This document shows positions 39,914 to 50,373 of a stretch of 64,000 nt of DNA, one piece after another. Position numbers and translations under genes: made by a program. The stretch is taken from contig NC_018015.1 in assembly GCF_000265525.1 (NCBI RefSeq), forward strand, positions 186,001-250,000, written 5' to 3'. This stretch comes from Thermococcus cleftensis (GTDB lineage: Archaea > Methanobacteriota_B > Thermococci > Thermococcales > Thermococcaceae). The notes under the pieces are model-generated. The model saw only the letters and a list, made by a program, of their open reading frames with translations, was not told where the DNA came from and made no database searches. How positions within the stretch are numbered: the first letter of the stretch is position 1; each line of letters starts with the position of its first letter.

Positions 39914-40843
39914 ATGCTTGAAAGGTTGTTTTCCCTCGGCTACTCAAAGACCTTCGCGGAGCGCTATTACGAGCTCTGGGGCGAGAGAGCCTTAGCGATA
40001 GCGGAGGCGATGGAGAGGCCCCTGCCAAGGTGTTTCCGCGTGAACACGCTCCGCATCGAGGTTCCAAGGCTCACCAAGCTCCTCAATAAGAAGGGCTTCC
40101 AGTTCAGGCGCGTCCCCTGGGCCAGGGAAGGTTTCTGTCTCACGCGCGAGCCGTTCTCGATAACCTCGACCCCCGAATACCTGAGCGGACTGCTCTACAT
40201 TCAGGAGGCGAGCTCGATGTATCCGCCCGTCGCCCTTGAACCCGGACCCGGTGAAACCGTCGCGGACATGGCCGCCGCCCCAGGTGGGAAGACGAGCCAC
40301 ATGGCCCAGCTGATGGAGAACAGGGGCATAATCTACGCCTTCGACGTCGGCGAGGAGAGGCTCAAAGAGACGCGCCTGAACCTCTCCCGCCTCGGCGTCA
40401 CCAACGCCGTGCTCTTCCACAAATCCTCGCTCCACATAGATGAACTCGGCGTCGAATTCGATAAAATTCTTCTCGATGCCCCCTGCACCGGCTCCGGGAC
40501 GATACACAAGAACCCCGAGCGAAAGGCAAACAGGACGATGGACGACGTCAAGTTCTGCCAGGGACTGCAGATGAAGCTCATCGAGAAGGCCCTCGAAGTC
40601 CTGAAAAGGGGAGGGGTTCTCGTCTACTCCACGTGCTCCCTCGAGCCGGAGGAGAACGAGTTCGTAATCCAGTGGGTTCTTGATAACTTCGACGTTGAGC
40701 TCCTGCCCCTCCGCCACGGCGAGCCGGCTTTAACGAAGCCCTTCGGCGTTGAGCTGAGTGAAGAAATCAAAAAGGCGAGGCGCTTCTACCCGGACAGACA
40801 CGGCACGAGCGGCTTCTTCGTGGCGAAGATTAAAAAGCTCTAA
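39914..40843 (+). CDS. RNA m5C methyltransferase, NOL1/NOP2/Sun family
   Basis: A 309-aa SAM-dependent enzyme that methylates cytosine C5 in rRNA or tRNA. SAM motif: VADMAAAPGGKTSHMAQL (about residues 113-130), and both catalytic cysteines are present: LLDAPCTGSGTIHKNPE and VYSTCSLEPEENEF. The N-terminal part is the short RNA-binding helical region. ATG 39914 lies ~23 bp after TATTTTAAA, giving a leaderless or near-leaderless mRNA; an in-frame GTG at 39857 lies in palindrome 3 and is not believed. The substrate RNA is not identifiable by sequence here. Confidence 0.92.
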   Translation: MLERLFSLGYSKTFAERYYELWGERALAIAEAMERPLPRCFRVNTLRIEVPRLTKLLNKKGFQFRRVPWAREGFCLTREPFSITSTPEYLSGLLYIQEASSMYPPVALEPGPGETVADMAAAPGGKTSHMAQLMENRGIIYAFDVGEERLKETRLNLSRLGVTNAVLFHKSSLHIDELGVEFDKILLDAPCTGSGTIHKNPERKANRTMDDVKFCQGLQMKLIEKALEVLKRGGVLVYSTCSLEPEENEFVIQWVLDNFDVELLPLRHGEPALTKPFGVELSEEIKKARRFYPDRHGTSGFFVAKIKKL

Positions 40844-41814
40844 TCCCTGGCTTCACTTACTAGGACTTCCTCTATCCTGTGCAGTCTCTCCAGGACGTCC
40901 CCGCTGAGATTCTTCTCCAGCTCCTCACGGGCGGCCTTGGCCAGCTCGAACTTTGAGTCGTACTTCCCGAGGGACGTCCAGTGAATCTTCTTGCCCTCTA
41001 CGAAGACGTCGATGTCGCAGAGGCGCTTGTAGCCCCTGTACTCCAGCCCCTTCAGGAGGAACTTGACGCGCACCGGGTCCTCCCACGTCAGGAGCTTGAG
41101 CTTGTAGACGGGAACGCGCATGAAGGGCCGCGGGTAGTCCCAGTCCCAGCCCTCGCCGACGACGAAACCGAGGTCGAGGTCCTCGATCACCATCATGAGA
41201 CGCTCTATGTTCTCCTCATAGCGCTTGTCAGTGTCGTAGATTTTAATCGTAATCTCGTTCCACTCGGGCATCAGCTTAAGAAGCAGAACGGGAAGGTCGA
41301 TGCTCAGCTCGCGGTAGACGCTCAGGAAGTCCCTGCGGACGAGGACGGCACCATCGATGTCCTCCGGCCCGATCGGAGAGTTGAGCTTCTTCCGGGTCAC
41401 GCCGATTATCGTGTCCCCGGTCTCGCCCTCATCGAGGGCGGTTCGTATATCCATTATCACTCCGCCGTACTTTTCGGAGAGAAGCTTCAGGCCCTCCTCC
41501 ACCCTGCTGGGTACCCTTATGAAGATCAGCGTGCTCTCGACGTGAACCTTCTCAACCGGCAGGCCCGCGTTGATTATTCCGCTCAGGACGACCGGGGCGT
41601 GGAAGCCGATAAGAAAAGCCGTCTCCGGTGGAATCGTTTCCTTCTTCCACTCCTCAGTAACGAAGACTATCGTCTCGAACTCACTGCTCATCTTTATGGC
41701 CTCGTCGGTTGGCATCTCCTCCACTCCAAACATCTCCGCCAGGGCTCCGCGGACGGCTTCCGCGTGGGGAGTCCTGAGGAAGAGGATCGAGGGACCGAAG
41801 CGGAGTATCCTCAT
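40840..41814 (-). CDS. Conserved protein of unknown function
   Basis: A 324-aa soluble alpha/beta protein (FGPSILFLRTPHAEAVRGALAEMF..., FLIGFHAPVVLSGIINAG, KLMPEWNEITIKIYDTDKRYEENIERLM). No known domain recognised. ATG 41814 is one base into the stop of the upstream phosphoesterase gene (TGATG), so the two are cotranslated and probably work in one process. It overlaps the convergent methyltransferase gene by 4 bp. Confidence 0.65.
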   Translation of the reverse strand: MRILRFGPSILFLRTPHAEAVRGALAEMFGVEEMPTDEAIKMSSEFETIVFVTEEWKKETIPPETAFLIGFHAPVVLSGIINAGLPVEKVHVESTLIFIRVPSRVEEGLKLLSEKYGGVIMDIRTALDEGETGDTIIGVTRKKLNSPIGPEDIDGAVLVRRDFLSVYRELSIDLPVLLLKLMPEWNEITIKIYDTDKRYEENIERLMMVIEDLDLGFVVGEGWDWDYPRPFMRVPVYKLKLLTWEDPVRVKFLLKGLEYRGYKRLCDIDVFVEGKKIHWTSLGKYDSKFELAKAAREELEKNLSGDVLERLHRIEEVLVSEARD

Positions 41815-42392
41815 CACAGCCCCCTCCACATTTTGTATCCCCTGTCAAAGTCCGTCCCGCCAGGGTACTTCACACGGTACGTCCTCCTGCTCGGAAGAAG
41901 AATGAAATTGACGCCGAGAACACCATTCAGGCCCCTCTCAATGAGCTTGAAGTTGTGGCCGTAGAGTCTGAAGTCGGCATTGAGGTTCACGACGTCCTTC
42001 CACGTGTGACCGAGGGCAAGCTTTGTCCCCTCTATCTCGACGACGGTTCCAGGATCGACCACGGATTCGCCAAAGAACTCATTGACGGTTTCGTAATCGT
42101 CCTCGTTTCCCGGAACGACGTAAAGCTTTGCGCCCGAGGACTTGAGAACCCTAGCCAGCTTTCGGACGGCCCCGATGTAGAGGGGCTTTAATTCCGGCCT
42201 CCTCTCCAGCTTTATGTTGTCCGCCAGATCGCCGGTGTGAACTATGTGATCCGGCTGGGTTTTCTCAATAACCTCACCGATGAAGCGGTAGACGCTCTCC
42301 GGTGTGTCGCTGACGTGCATCACCTTGGTCTCGTCAGAGGAGGCGAGCAGGTCGAGCACCTTCTTCCTGAAGAGGGGGAGTCTTATCGGCAT
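41814..42392 (-). CDS. Calcineurin-like metallophosphoesterase, degenerate metal site
   Basis: A 192-aa protein of the MPE fold. Motifs: HVSDTPES (the D-x-H motif has Pro in place of His), HTGDLADN, VPGNEDDYE, ALGHTWKD and YGHNF. The missing first-motif His and altered GN(H/E) make the metal site doubtful or different. Small archaeal members act as phosphodiesterases. It begins at ATG 42392 and drives the overlapping unknown gene; substrate unknown. Confidence 0.75.
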   Translation of the reverse strand: MPIRLPLFRKKVLDLLASSDETKVMHVSDTPESVYRFIGEVIEKTQPDHIVHTGDLADNIKLERRPELKPLYIGAVRKLARVLKSSGAKLYVVPGNEDDYETVNEFFGESVVDPGTVVEIEGTKLALGHTWKDVVNLNADFRLYGHNFKLIERGLNGVLGVNFILLPSRRTYRVKYPGGTDFDRGYKMWRGL

Positions 42393-42451
42393 TGAAATAA
42401 GTTGGGGCAGGGCTTATATATACCTTCTCTAAGTTACTTCTGGGGGTTAGC

Positions 42452-44177
<1,726 letters not shown>

Positions 44178-44278
44178 TCCTGGCCAAAGGACTACACAAT
44201 GTTTTTATATTTTGCCGCTGTTTACTTTTCTGCCGCTCTAGATCAATACGGAAAAAGCGATATCGGAGGTGCCGGTTC

Positions 44279-45658
44279 ATGCGAAAAATAAGCTTCCTGA
44301 TGGCGTTTTTGATAACCGGATACATCTTGGGAATATGGAACTTCCTGGTTCTACCGAAGTACTACATAACCTTTGGACTTAAGGGATTTCTAATCTCCCT
44401 CGTCCCGATGCTGGTGGCGATGTTCCTCATTTACAGTGAGGCAGAGAGCACCAAAAAAACCCGCTACCTAATCTACGAGCTGTTCTTCAAGATAGCTAGA
44501 ACACCAGCACTGATATTCACCCTGCTGATGTTCCTGATGATAATGCTGGGCGTCACGACCTACTATTCCGCATACGGGATTGCCCTCCTCGCCGGAGTGG
44601 GTTCGATTTACGTGCCGGTTATCGCAGTGGGAACCGTTCTGCTCTCGGTGTTTCTGCTGGTGATGGCCAAGGGCAGAACCCTAGAGTTCATATCGATCAT
44701 ATCAATCCTCTTCGTCCTCTTCGCCATAGTCTCTGCGGTTCTCATCAGGGGACAGGCGCTTGACACCGTTACCGACCCGCAGGCCGTTCAGTACATGGAG
44801 CGCGCCGTGTCAGCGATAACTTCCCTTGACCTGCCTCTCACCACAAAGGGAATCCTCTTTATGATCGTCTCAGTCTTCATCTCCTTCGGCCTTGGAACTG
44901 GAGTTTACTACGTCATAGGCAGCTTCACCCCCGAGGAGCTCGACCTTAAGAAAGTTCTCGCGGCGGTGTTCGTACTCCAGATAATCCTGAGCTTCGCGGC
45001 GGCCTTCACGGTCGCCTACTCCATAGGCGCCGCTTACCAGGCGTACGGCGAGGCCTTCCAGAATCCAGACATTCCAGCGGACGAGTCTATGAAGCTCTTC
45101 CTGAAGTTCAACGACCTAAAGGACTACGCCACCAACAGCGAGAAGAGCCCAATGGATTCCATCGAGGTGTTTTACTCGATTCCCGAGATACTGAGGGGCA
45201 ACGTGCCCAACGACACCACCCTCATAGCCCTGCTGATGCTCTCCCTCTACCTCGCGGGTCTGACCACCATAATAGTCCTCATCGAGATGGGAAGCCAGAT
45301 GCTATCGGAGGTCATGCAGCTCGGCAGGGGGCAGAGCCTGGGCTTCGTTGCACTCCTGGGAGCCATAATCGCGGGCTCGATGGTCATAGGGGACATTAGA
45401 ACAATGTTCGTCGTCGTTCCATTCGCAGTGGCCGCCCTCATAGCCGCGGTTGAAGGCTACCCTCTGCTCTCTTCAGAACTGACCCACAACAAGGCGATAA
45501 TCGCGGCAGTGATGGTCGTGCTCTTCGTCAGCGGCATGGCGGTGCTCTACTACTCCCTGACGGCTCCCAAGATGCCGGTGAAGATAGGTGCCCTCCTCGG
45601 CCTGGTTCTCCTAGTGCCGGTTCTCATGAACAACATGCTCCTGAAGTCCCGCCGCTGA
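44279..45658 (+). CDS. Multispan transporter, divergent sodium:solute (NSS/LeuT-like)
   Basis: A 459-aa membrane protein with about 12 helices. The first (LITGYILGIWNFLVLPKYYI) looks like the broken helix 1 of neurotransmitter:sodium symporters (GxGNxxRFPY), with a few key positions changed, and helix 6/8-like Gly-rich breaks (FGLGTGVYYVIGSF, GSMVIGDIRTMF) are in place. Substrate unknown; I cannot exclude another APC-type family. GGAGGTG precedes ATG 44279. TTTTTATATTTTG upstream is a TATA box. Confidence 0.62.
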   Translation: MRKISFLMAFLITGYILGIWNFLVLPKYYITFGLKGFLISLVPMLVAMFLIYSEAESTKKTRYLIYELFFKIARTPALIFTLLMFLMIMLGVTTYYSAYGIALLAGVGSIYVPVIAVGTVLLSVFLLVMAKGRTLEFISIISILFVLFAIVSAVLIRGQALDTVTDPQAVQYMERAVSAITSLDLPLTTKGILFMIVSVFISFGLGTGVYYVIGSFTPEELDLKKVLAAVFVLQIILSFAAAFTVAYSIGAAYQAYGEAFQNPDIPADESMKLFLKFNDLKDYATNSEKSPMDSIEVFYSIPEILRGNVPNDTTLIALLMLSLYLAGLTTIIVLIEMGSQMLSEVMQLGRGQSLGFVALLGAIIAGSMVIGDIRTMFVVVPFAVAALIAAVEGYPLLSSELTHNKAIIAAVMVVLFVSGMAVLYYSLTAPKMPVKIGALLGLVLLVPVLMNNMLLKSRR

Positions 45659-45731
45659 GTTTTCCCGTTTCAAAAATTTTTTAAAGACCCTTCCCAATCG
45701 GTTTTAGAACGCTTATTAGGAGGTCTGAAAA

Positions 45732-46142
45732 ATGGGAGACAAGACCAAGGTTCAGGTTAGCAAGCTCAAGCCGGGAAGGTACATACTCATCGACGGCGAG
45801 CCCTGCAGGATAGCCAACATAACCGTTTCCTCGCCCGGAAAGCACGGCTCCGCCAAGGCCAGAATCGAGGCCGTTGGAATCTTCGACGGCAAGGTCAGGA
45901 GCATTGTCAAGCCCACCAGCGCCGAGGTCGATGTCCCGATCATCGACAAGAGAACCGCCCAGATCATCGCCATGACCCCCGACACCGTCCAGATCATGGA
46001 CATGGAAACCTACGAGCTCTACGACATACCGATCGAGACCGGCGTCGCCGACGAGATCAAGGACCAGCTCAGGGAGGGCATCAACGTCGAGTACTGGGAG
46101 ACCCTCGGCAGGATCAAGATCATGAAGCTCAAGGGCGAGTGA
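45732..46142 (+). CDS. eif5a: Translation initiation factor 5A (aIF5A)
   Basis: A 136-aa elongation/initiation factor. SH3-like N-terminal domain with the hypusine loop [11 protein letters not shown] (the Lys at about residue 37 is modified), then an OB-fold ([26 protein letters not shown]...). It promotes peptide-bond formation on difficult sequences. AGGAGG lies 11 nt upstream. The polyamine-type gene that follows may supply the aminobutyl donor path. Confidence 0.96.
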   Translation: MGDKTKVQVSKLKPGRYILIDGEPCRIANITVSSPGKHGSAKARIEAVGIFDGKVRSIVKPTSAEVDVPIIDKRTAQIIAMTPDTVQIMDMETYELYDIPIETGVADEIKDQLREGINVEYWETLGRIKIMKLKGE

Positions 46143-46209
46143 GCCTCTGGCTCTTCTGTTTCCCCTAACCTTTTAAGCAGGCGCTCCAATTCTTCCAGGA
46201 GGTGCCCTC

Positions 46210-47067
46210 ATGGATTTCCTCTACACCTACGAGACGCTTAAACTGGAATTTCCTCTCGTCGGGCCTGAAAGAGCGAGATTCGTAATCCTCGGCGTTCCAT
46301 TTGACGGCACGACCAGCTTCAAGGCCGGCGCGAGGTTCGGGCCAACCCTTATCAGGCACGCCACCCTCAACCTCGAGAGCTACGTGCTTGACTACGACGT
46401 GGATATAGCCGAACTCCCCATAGCAGACATAGGGGACGTTGCCGTTGTCGCCGGGGATCCGAGGAGAACCGCGGACAGAGTGCGGGAGACCATCGAGGAG
46501 CTGAAGCGCATAAACCCCGACGCCCTGCCGGTGCTCCTCGGCGGCGAGCACTCCCAAACCCTCGGGGCTGTGGAAGCACTAAAACCTGCCAGCTACGTCG
46601 TCTTCGACGCCCATCTGGATCTCCGCGAGAGCTACGAGGACAATCCCTACAACCACGCATGCGTGGCGAGGAGAATATCGGAGCTCGGGGTCAAGGAGGC
46701 GATGTTCGGAATCCGGAGCGGAACCAGGGAGGAAGTCTCTTACGCCCAGGAAAAGGGGATTCCCTGGGTTCACGCGAGGGACTACAGCTTTGACGCCTTC
46801 ATCGAGCTTGTCAAGCCCCTCCCCGAGCCGGTTTACCTGTCCGTGGACATAGATGTATTTGATCTGTCCCTGGTTCCATCAACAGGAACACCAGAAGCCG
46901 GCGGCCTGGGCTTCTGGGACGTGATAAAGGCCCTTGAATGGCTGGCAGAAAACAAGAAGATAGCAGGTTTTGACATAATGGAGGTGGCAGGGGAAAACCT
47001 TGGGAATCCGACCTCACTAACCGCCGCAAAGCTCTTGTTCTATTTCATAGGAATGATGGGGGTGTAG
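46210..47067 (+). CDS. speB: Agmatinase / aminopropylagmatine ureohydrolase family
   Basis: A 285-aa binuclear Mn ureohydrolase. Metal motifs are all present: GGEHSQTLG, DAHLDLRES, and SVDIDVFDLSLVPSTGTPEAGG. In Thermococcus the reported substrate of such an enzyme is N1-aminopropylagmatine, giving spermidine directly; agmatine is the alternative. It follows aIF5A by 67 bp on the same strand; spermidine is needed for hypusine formation, a link that fits the gene order. GGAGGTG precedes the ATG. Confidence 0.92.
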   Translation: MDFLYTYETLKLEFPLVGPERARFVILGVPFDGTTSFKAGARFGPTLIRHATLNLESYVLDYDVDIAELPIADIGDVAVVAGDPRRTADRVRETIEELKRINPDALPVLLGGEHSQTLGAVEALKPASYVVFDAHLDLRESYEDNPYNHACVARRISELGVKEAMFGIRSGTREEVSYAQEKGIPWVHARDYSFDAFIELVKPLPEPVYLSVDIDVFDLSLVPSTGTPEAGGLGFWDVIKALEWLAENKKIAGFDIMEVAGENLGNPTSLTAAKLLFYFIGMMGV

Positions 47068-47754
47068 TCACCCCCTGAGTTTTTCCGGACTTGATAGCGT
47101 GCCGACGGAAGATTTCTTGAGCTCCGGGCCGTTCGGAAATGGTTTGATCATGGAGTACGGGTATTCAAGGCGGTAAACTAGCAAGATTCCAGTCAGGAAT
47201 CCAAGAACCTCCATCACAACGTCCTGGGTTTTATTTCTCAGACTCTCGTAGAGCCAGGGCATCGCGGGCTGCATGGCCACCTCAAAAAACTCCCAGACAA
47301 CACCAACCAGAAGGAGGGCAAAGAAACTTATGCCGATGATCCTCCGGTGGCTCCAGTTTAGGTTGTAGGTTCTTGAGGACTCCAGAACGACCTCATTGAA
47401 TATAACCCACGTGACCAGGCCCCCAAGGTAGTGGCTGGGAACGTCGGCGTAGCCCCAGACCTGGTTGTAGAGGTCAAGGTGAACAAAGGGCACGTTGAGG
47501 AAGGTTATATGGGCCGCCATGAAGATCGAGAAGAGAGTGTAAATTCCATCGTTGTAGAAGGGACTTATCCAGGGCCAGATCCTTCTGCTGGGGTGCGGAT
47601 AGATCCTGCGAACGATGCTCGGGACGAAGAGGGCCACGAAGCCCGCAGCAGCGGCTATGATCTGGTCGAATTTGCCGTACATCAATGTACTTATGAGACC
47701 AAAGAAGACGAGCGTTCTTGCTGCAAGGATAACGGCTTTTTCCCAGGCTTTCAT
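47068..47754 (-). CDS. DUF2238-like membrane protein
   Basis: A 228-aa protein with about six helices. Features that recall DUF2238: VPSHYLGGLVTWVIFNEV, WEFFEVAMQP, and NKTQDVVMEVLGFLTGILLVY, i.e. His, Glu and Asp set at helix ends that might bind metal. The last ~30 residues are soluble. It abuts the ureohydrolase gene (stops 1 bp apart). A minus-strand TATATAAG lies about 45 bp before the ATG. Function unknown. Confidence 0.66.
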   Translation of the reverse strand: MKAWEKAVILAARTLVFFGLISTLMYGKFDQIIAAAAGFVALFVPSIVRRIYPHPSRRIWPWISPFYNDGIYTLFSIFMAAHITFLNVPFVHLDLYNQVWGYADVPSHYLGGLVTWVIFNEVVLESSRTYNLNWSHRRIIGISFFALLLVGVVWEFFEVAMQPAMPWLYESLRNKTQDVVMEVLGFLTGILLVYRLEYPYSMIKPFPNGPELKKSSVGTLSSPEKLRG

Positions 47755-48025
47755 AGGGCAACCCCCTTATTCACAACGTGAAGTTTAGCAACTCAAGCTT
47801 ATATAGTTATCTCTGCCATAGCGGCCTTCCTTTGAAAGTCTCGCCCTTGAAGATGAAGTATGAGTCGATGATTGGGAAGTATGGAAAACGAACCTGCCGC
47901 CCGTAGTCCAAAATTCAAGTCCCTGAAGAACACTGGTACAATGTTCTAACCGTGTCCCCTGTGCTCCTTGCGCCCCGCAAATCCTTAAATAGAACTTTTT
48001 TCATCAGTTGGAAGTGGTGGTGACG

Positions 48026-48520
48026 ATGGACATCGAAGCGGCCCTTGAGAGGTTTCACTCGCTTAAACTGACCGACATCATGCCCAGGCTCGAGAGCATG
48101 CCCGTGGTCACCGCAGATGCAGATCTCCTCAGCGTCCTCAAGGTACTCCGCACGAGGCACCACGTTTGGGTTGTGAAGGACAGGGATAGTATGGAGCTGG
48201 TTGGGTTTATCCGTTATATAGACGTCATCGACGTCCTCCTGCCACCCGGGGCCCACAAGTTCAAGCTGGGGATAACGAGCAAGACCATGAAATCCATGCT
48301 CGGCGGCGCGGCAAGGGCCGAGGACATCGCCGAGAGGCATGCACTGACGATAGAGGAAAACGCCACGGTTCTTGAAGCCCTCGTGAAGATGAGAAAGTAC
48401 AGGACACAGGTTCTGGCCGTCGTCGAGGGGAAGAAGCTCGTAGGTGAGGTGAGCCTCCGCATACTGATAGACGAGCTGCTGAGACTGCTCCGGGTGGGTG
48501 GTGCACAATGGAAACCGTGA
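48026..48520 (+). CDS. CBS-domain protein, likely antiporter regulator
   Basis: A 164-aa protein of two CBS motifs (about residues 15-70 LKLTDIMPRLESMPVVTADADLLSVLKVLR, and about 100-155 IEENATVLEALVKMRKYRTQVLAVVEGKKLVGEVS). CBS pairs bind adenosyl ligands. Its end overlaps the antiporter start by 13 bp, so it is probably a nucleotide-sensing control subunit of that transporter. TTAAATA before a 40-nt leader is the TATA box. The 271-bp gap behind it holds only this promoter, the promoter of the minus-strand gene, and a weak GAACA...TGTTC inverted repeat at 47928-47946. Confidence 0.85.
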   Translation: MDIEAALERFHSLKLTDIMPRLESMPVVTADADLLSVLKVLRTRHHVWVVKDRDSMELVGFIRYIDVIDVLLPPGAHKFKLGITSKTMKSMLGGAARAEDIAERHALTIEENATVLEALVKMRKYRTQVLAVVEGKKLVGEVSLRILIDELLRLLRVGGAQWKP

Positions 48521-49827
48521 CGTGGCTGCTGTTCGCCATCGGCATCTCACTGATTCTGGCAAAGATCGGAGACAGCATAATAGAGCGCTTTGAGCTTCCA
48601 GGAGTTCTCGGAGAGCTTCTCATGGGAATGCTTCTCGGCAACCTCGTCTACTTCGGCATAGTTGCGCCCCAGTACCTGCCCATCGTCAGCGGCGAGGGCT
48701 TCACCACGGACCTGACGGTCGTCTCCAACTTCCTGGCAAAGCTGGGCATAATATTCCTGCTCTTCCTCGGCGCCCTCGACGCCGACCTTGAACAGCTGAA
48801 GAAGACAGGTCTGACGGCAACGGTCTCGACGATTCTAGGTGTCTTCGTTCCCCTTGTTCTCGGCTGGTTTGCCCTCATGGAGCTTGGCTACGACAGCAGG
48901 GAAGCCTTCGCCGGCGGCGTTCTGCTCACAGCAACGAGCATAGGCCTAACCGTCAGGGTGATGATGGATTTAGGCGTGCTCAAGAGCGAGGTGGGAGCGG
49001 CTTCGCTTAGCGCGAGCGTCATGGACGATTTCCTTGGTATAGCGCTCGTGATATTCGCCGTTGGGAGCGGGAGCTTGATAGAGCTGAGCGCCAAGATAGT
49101 AGCGTTTTTCGTGATAACCGGGGTGATATGGTGGTTCCTGGTTGATTATTACATAAGGTTCGCCGAGAGGCTCCACGTTGAGAAGGGAATCCTCGGAATG
49201 GTCCTCGGAATGACCTTCCTTTTTGCGGCTCTGGCGGAGGGCTGGTTTGCCGCTGCCATAGAGGGCGCCTTCATGATGGGCCTCGTCCTTTCGAGGCTTC
49301 CTGAGGGAAAGAGGCTCATGGACGACGTGAGGGCCATAGGCTACGGCCTGCTGATACCGTTCTTCTTCGTGCACACGGGGGCGATGCTAAACCTGACCGT
49401 TTTTGAAAACGCCGACGCACTGATCCTGGCGGGAGTTTTAACTGTCGTTGCCGTCTTTGGAAAGGTGTTCGGAAGGGGAATCGGAGCGTGGATAACCGCA
49501 TGGGGGCGCGGAAGGGATTTCCTCTTCACCCGGGAGAACTTCATGATGTCGCTCCAGATGGGCATAGGCTCGGTGCCGAGGACGGAGGTTGCACTCGTCG
49601 ATTTGATGGTGGCGATACACGGGGGGGCGATAAGCCCGGAGCACGCCCCGGAGTTCATAGCGGCGACGCTGATATTCATAACCGTCTCAGTGCTGATAAC
49701 GCCGCCGCTCCTCAAGTGGGCGTTCAGGCAGGAGATTGAAGAGAAGAGAAGCACGAAAGCGGCCCAGAAGGTAGAGAGAATCCAGGAAACCAAGAGGAGG
49801 ATAAGGGAAGTTAAGGGCTCCGGCTAG
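48508..49827 (+). CDS. Cation:proton antiporter, CPA2 family
   Basis: A 439-aa membrane protein with about 12-13 helices, of the NapA/KefB type. The electrogenic pair Asp-Asp sits in SVMDDFLGIALVIF (about residues 170-183), and ELPGVLGELLMGMLLGN starts the core. A charged tail (EIEEKRSTKAAQKVERIQETKRRIREVK) follows. It should exchange Na+ or K+ for H+, and is likely controlled by the CBS protein encoded just before it. Confidence 0.9.
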   Translation: METVTWLLFAIGISLILAKIGDSIIERFELPGVLGELLMGMLLGNLVYFGIVAPQYLPIVSGEGFTTDLTVVSNFLAKLGIIFLLFLGALDADLEQLKKTGLTATVSTILGVFVPLVLGWFALMELGYDSREAFAGGVLLTATSIGLTVRVMMDLGVLKSEVGAASLSASVMDDFLGIALVIFAVGSGSLIELSAKIVAFFVITGVIWWFLVDYYIRFAERLHVEKGILGMVLGMTFLFAALAEGWFAAAIEGAFMMGLVLSRLPEGKRLMDDVRAIGYGLLIPFFFVHTGAMLNLTVFENADALILAGVLTVVAVFGKVFGRGIGAWITAWGRGRDFLFTRENFMMSLQMGIGSVPRTEVALVDLMVAIHGGAISPEHAPEFIAATLIFITVSVLITPPLLKWAFRQEIEEKRSTKAAQKVERIQETKRRIREVKGSG

Positions 49828-49830
49828 TTT

Positions 49831-50298
49831 TCAACCGAAGAATGCCCCCATAACCTCCATCTGCTCCTCGCTCATGGACTTTATTTTGAACTCAGGCATC
49901 TCGGCCTTGAGATCCTCGTACTCCTTTTTCGTTATCTCCTTGGCTTCGCCGTTCTCGACAAGGTAGAAGACCCCGTAATCCGGGTCGCGGTAGGCAACGA
50001 GGAATCTCTCAACCTCGATGTCGTCGAAGTTCACGAATATGACGTTTCCGCCGGTGTAGGGCCTCTTGCACTTGAAGGGGAAGCTCGAGGAGTTGAGCAT
50101 CGCATCGCCGAGGGCCTGATTGGCCTTCTCGCCGTTTATCTCTGTCCAGAAGGGCCTCCCCTCAAAGTCGCCCTCAACCACTATCAGAAACCTCTGGCCG
50201 TCCAGCTCAACGAGGGGGCCCTTCTCGTCCAGTATCTTGAAAAGCTCGCCGATTGTCTCGGCATTCCTGAGAGATGCTATGAAACCTTCAACCTTCAT
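49831..50298 (-). CDS. Conserved protein of unknown function
   Basis: A 155-aa soluble protein of mixed alpha/beta pattern (VEGFIASLRNAETIGELFKILDEKGPLVELDGQRFLIV, YTGGNVIFVNFDDIEVERFLVAYRDPDYGVFYLVENGEAKEI). I do not recognise a family. ATG 50298 gives MKVEGF; the ORF extends upstream over the ClC promoter, unlikely to be coding. It converges with the antiporter gene 3 bp apart. Confidence 0.62.
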   Translation of the reverse strand: MKVEGFIASLRNAETIGELFKILDEKGPLVELDGQRFLIVVEGDFEGRPFWTEINGEKANQALGDAMLNSSSFPFKCKRPYTGGNVIFVNFDDIEVERFLVAYRDPDYGVFYLVENGEAKEITKKEYEDLKAEMPEFKIKSMSEEQMEVMGAFFG

Positions 50299-50373
50299 AA
50301 TCTTCCACCAACCGGTCTTCGGGCCAGGGGTATAAAAGCTTAAGCTTTTTATTCCCCAAGCTAATTTCATGTG

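Noticed and set aside
47850-47926. Possible box C/D sRNA (AAGATGA or TCGATGA ... CTGA)
   Set aside because: Both box C candidates have mismatches and the spacing does not give two guides.
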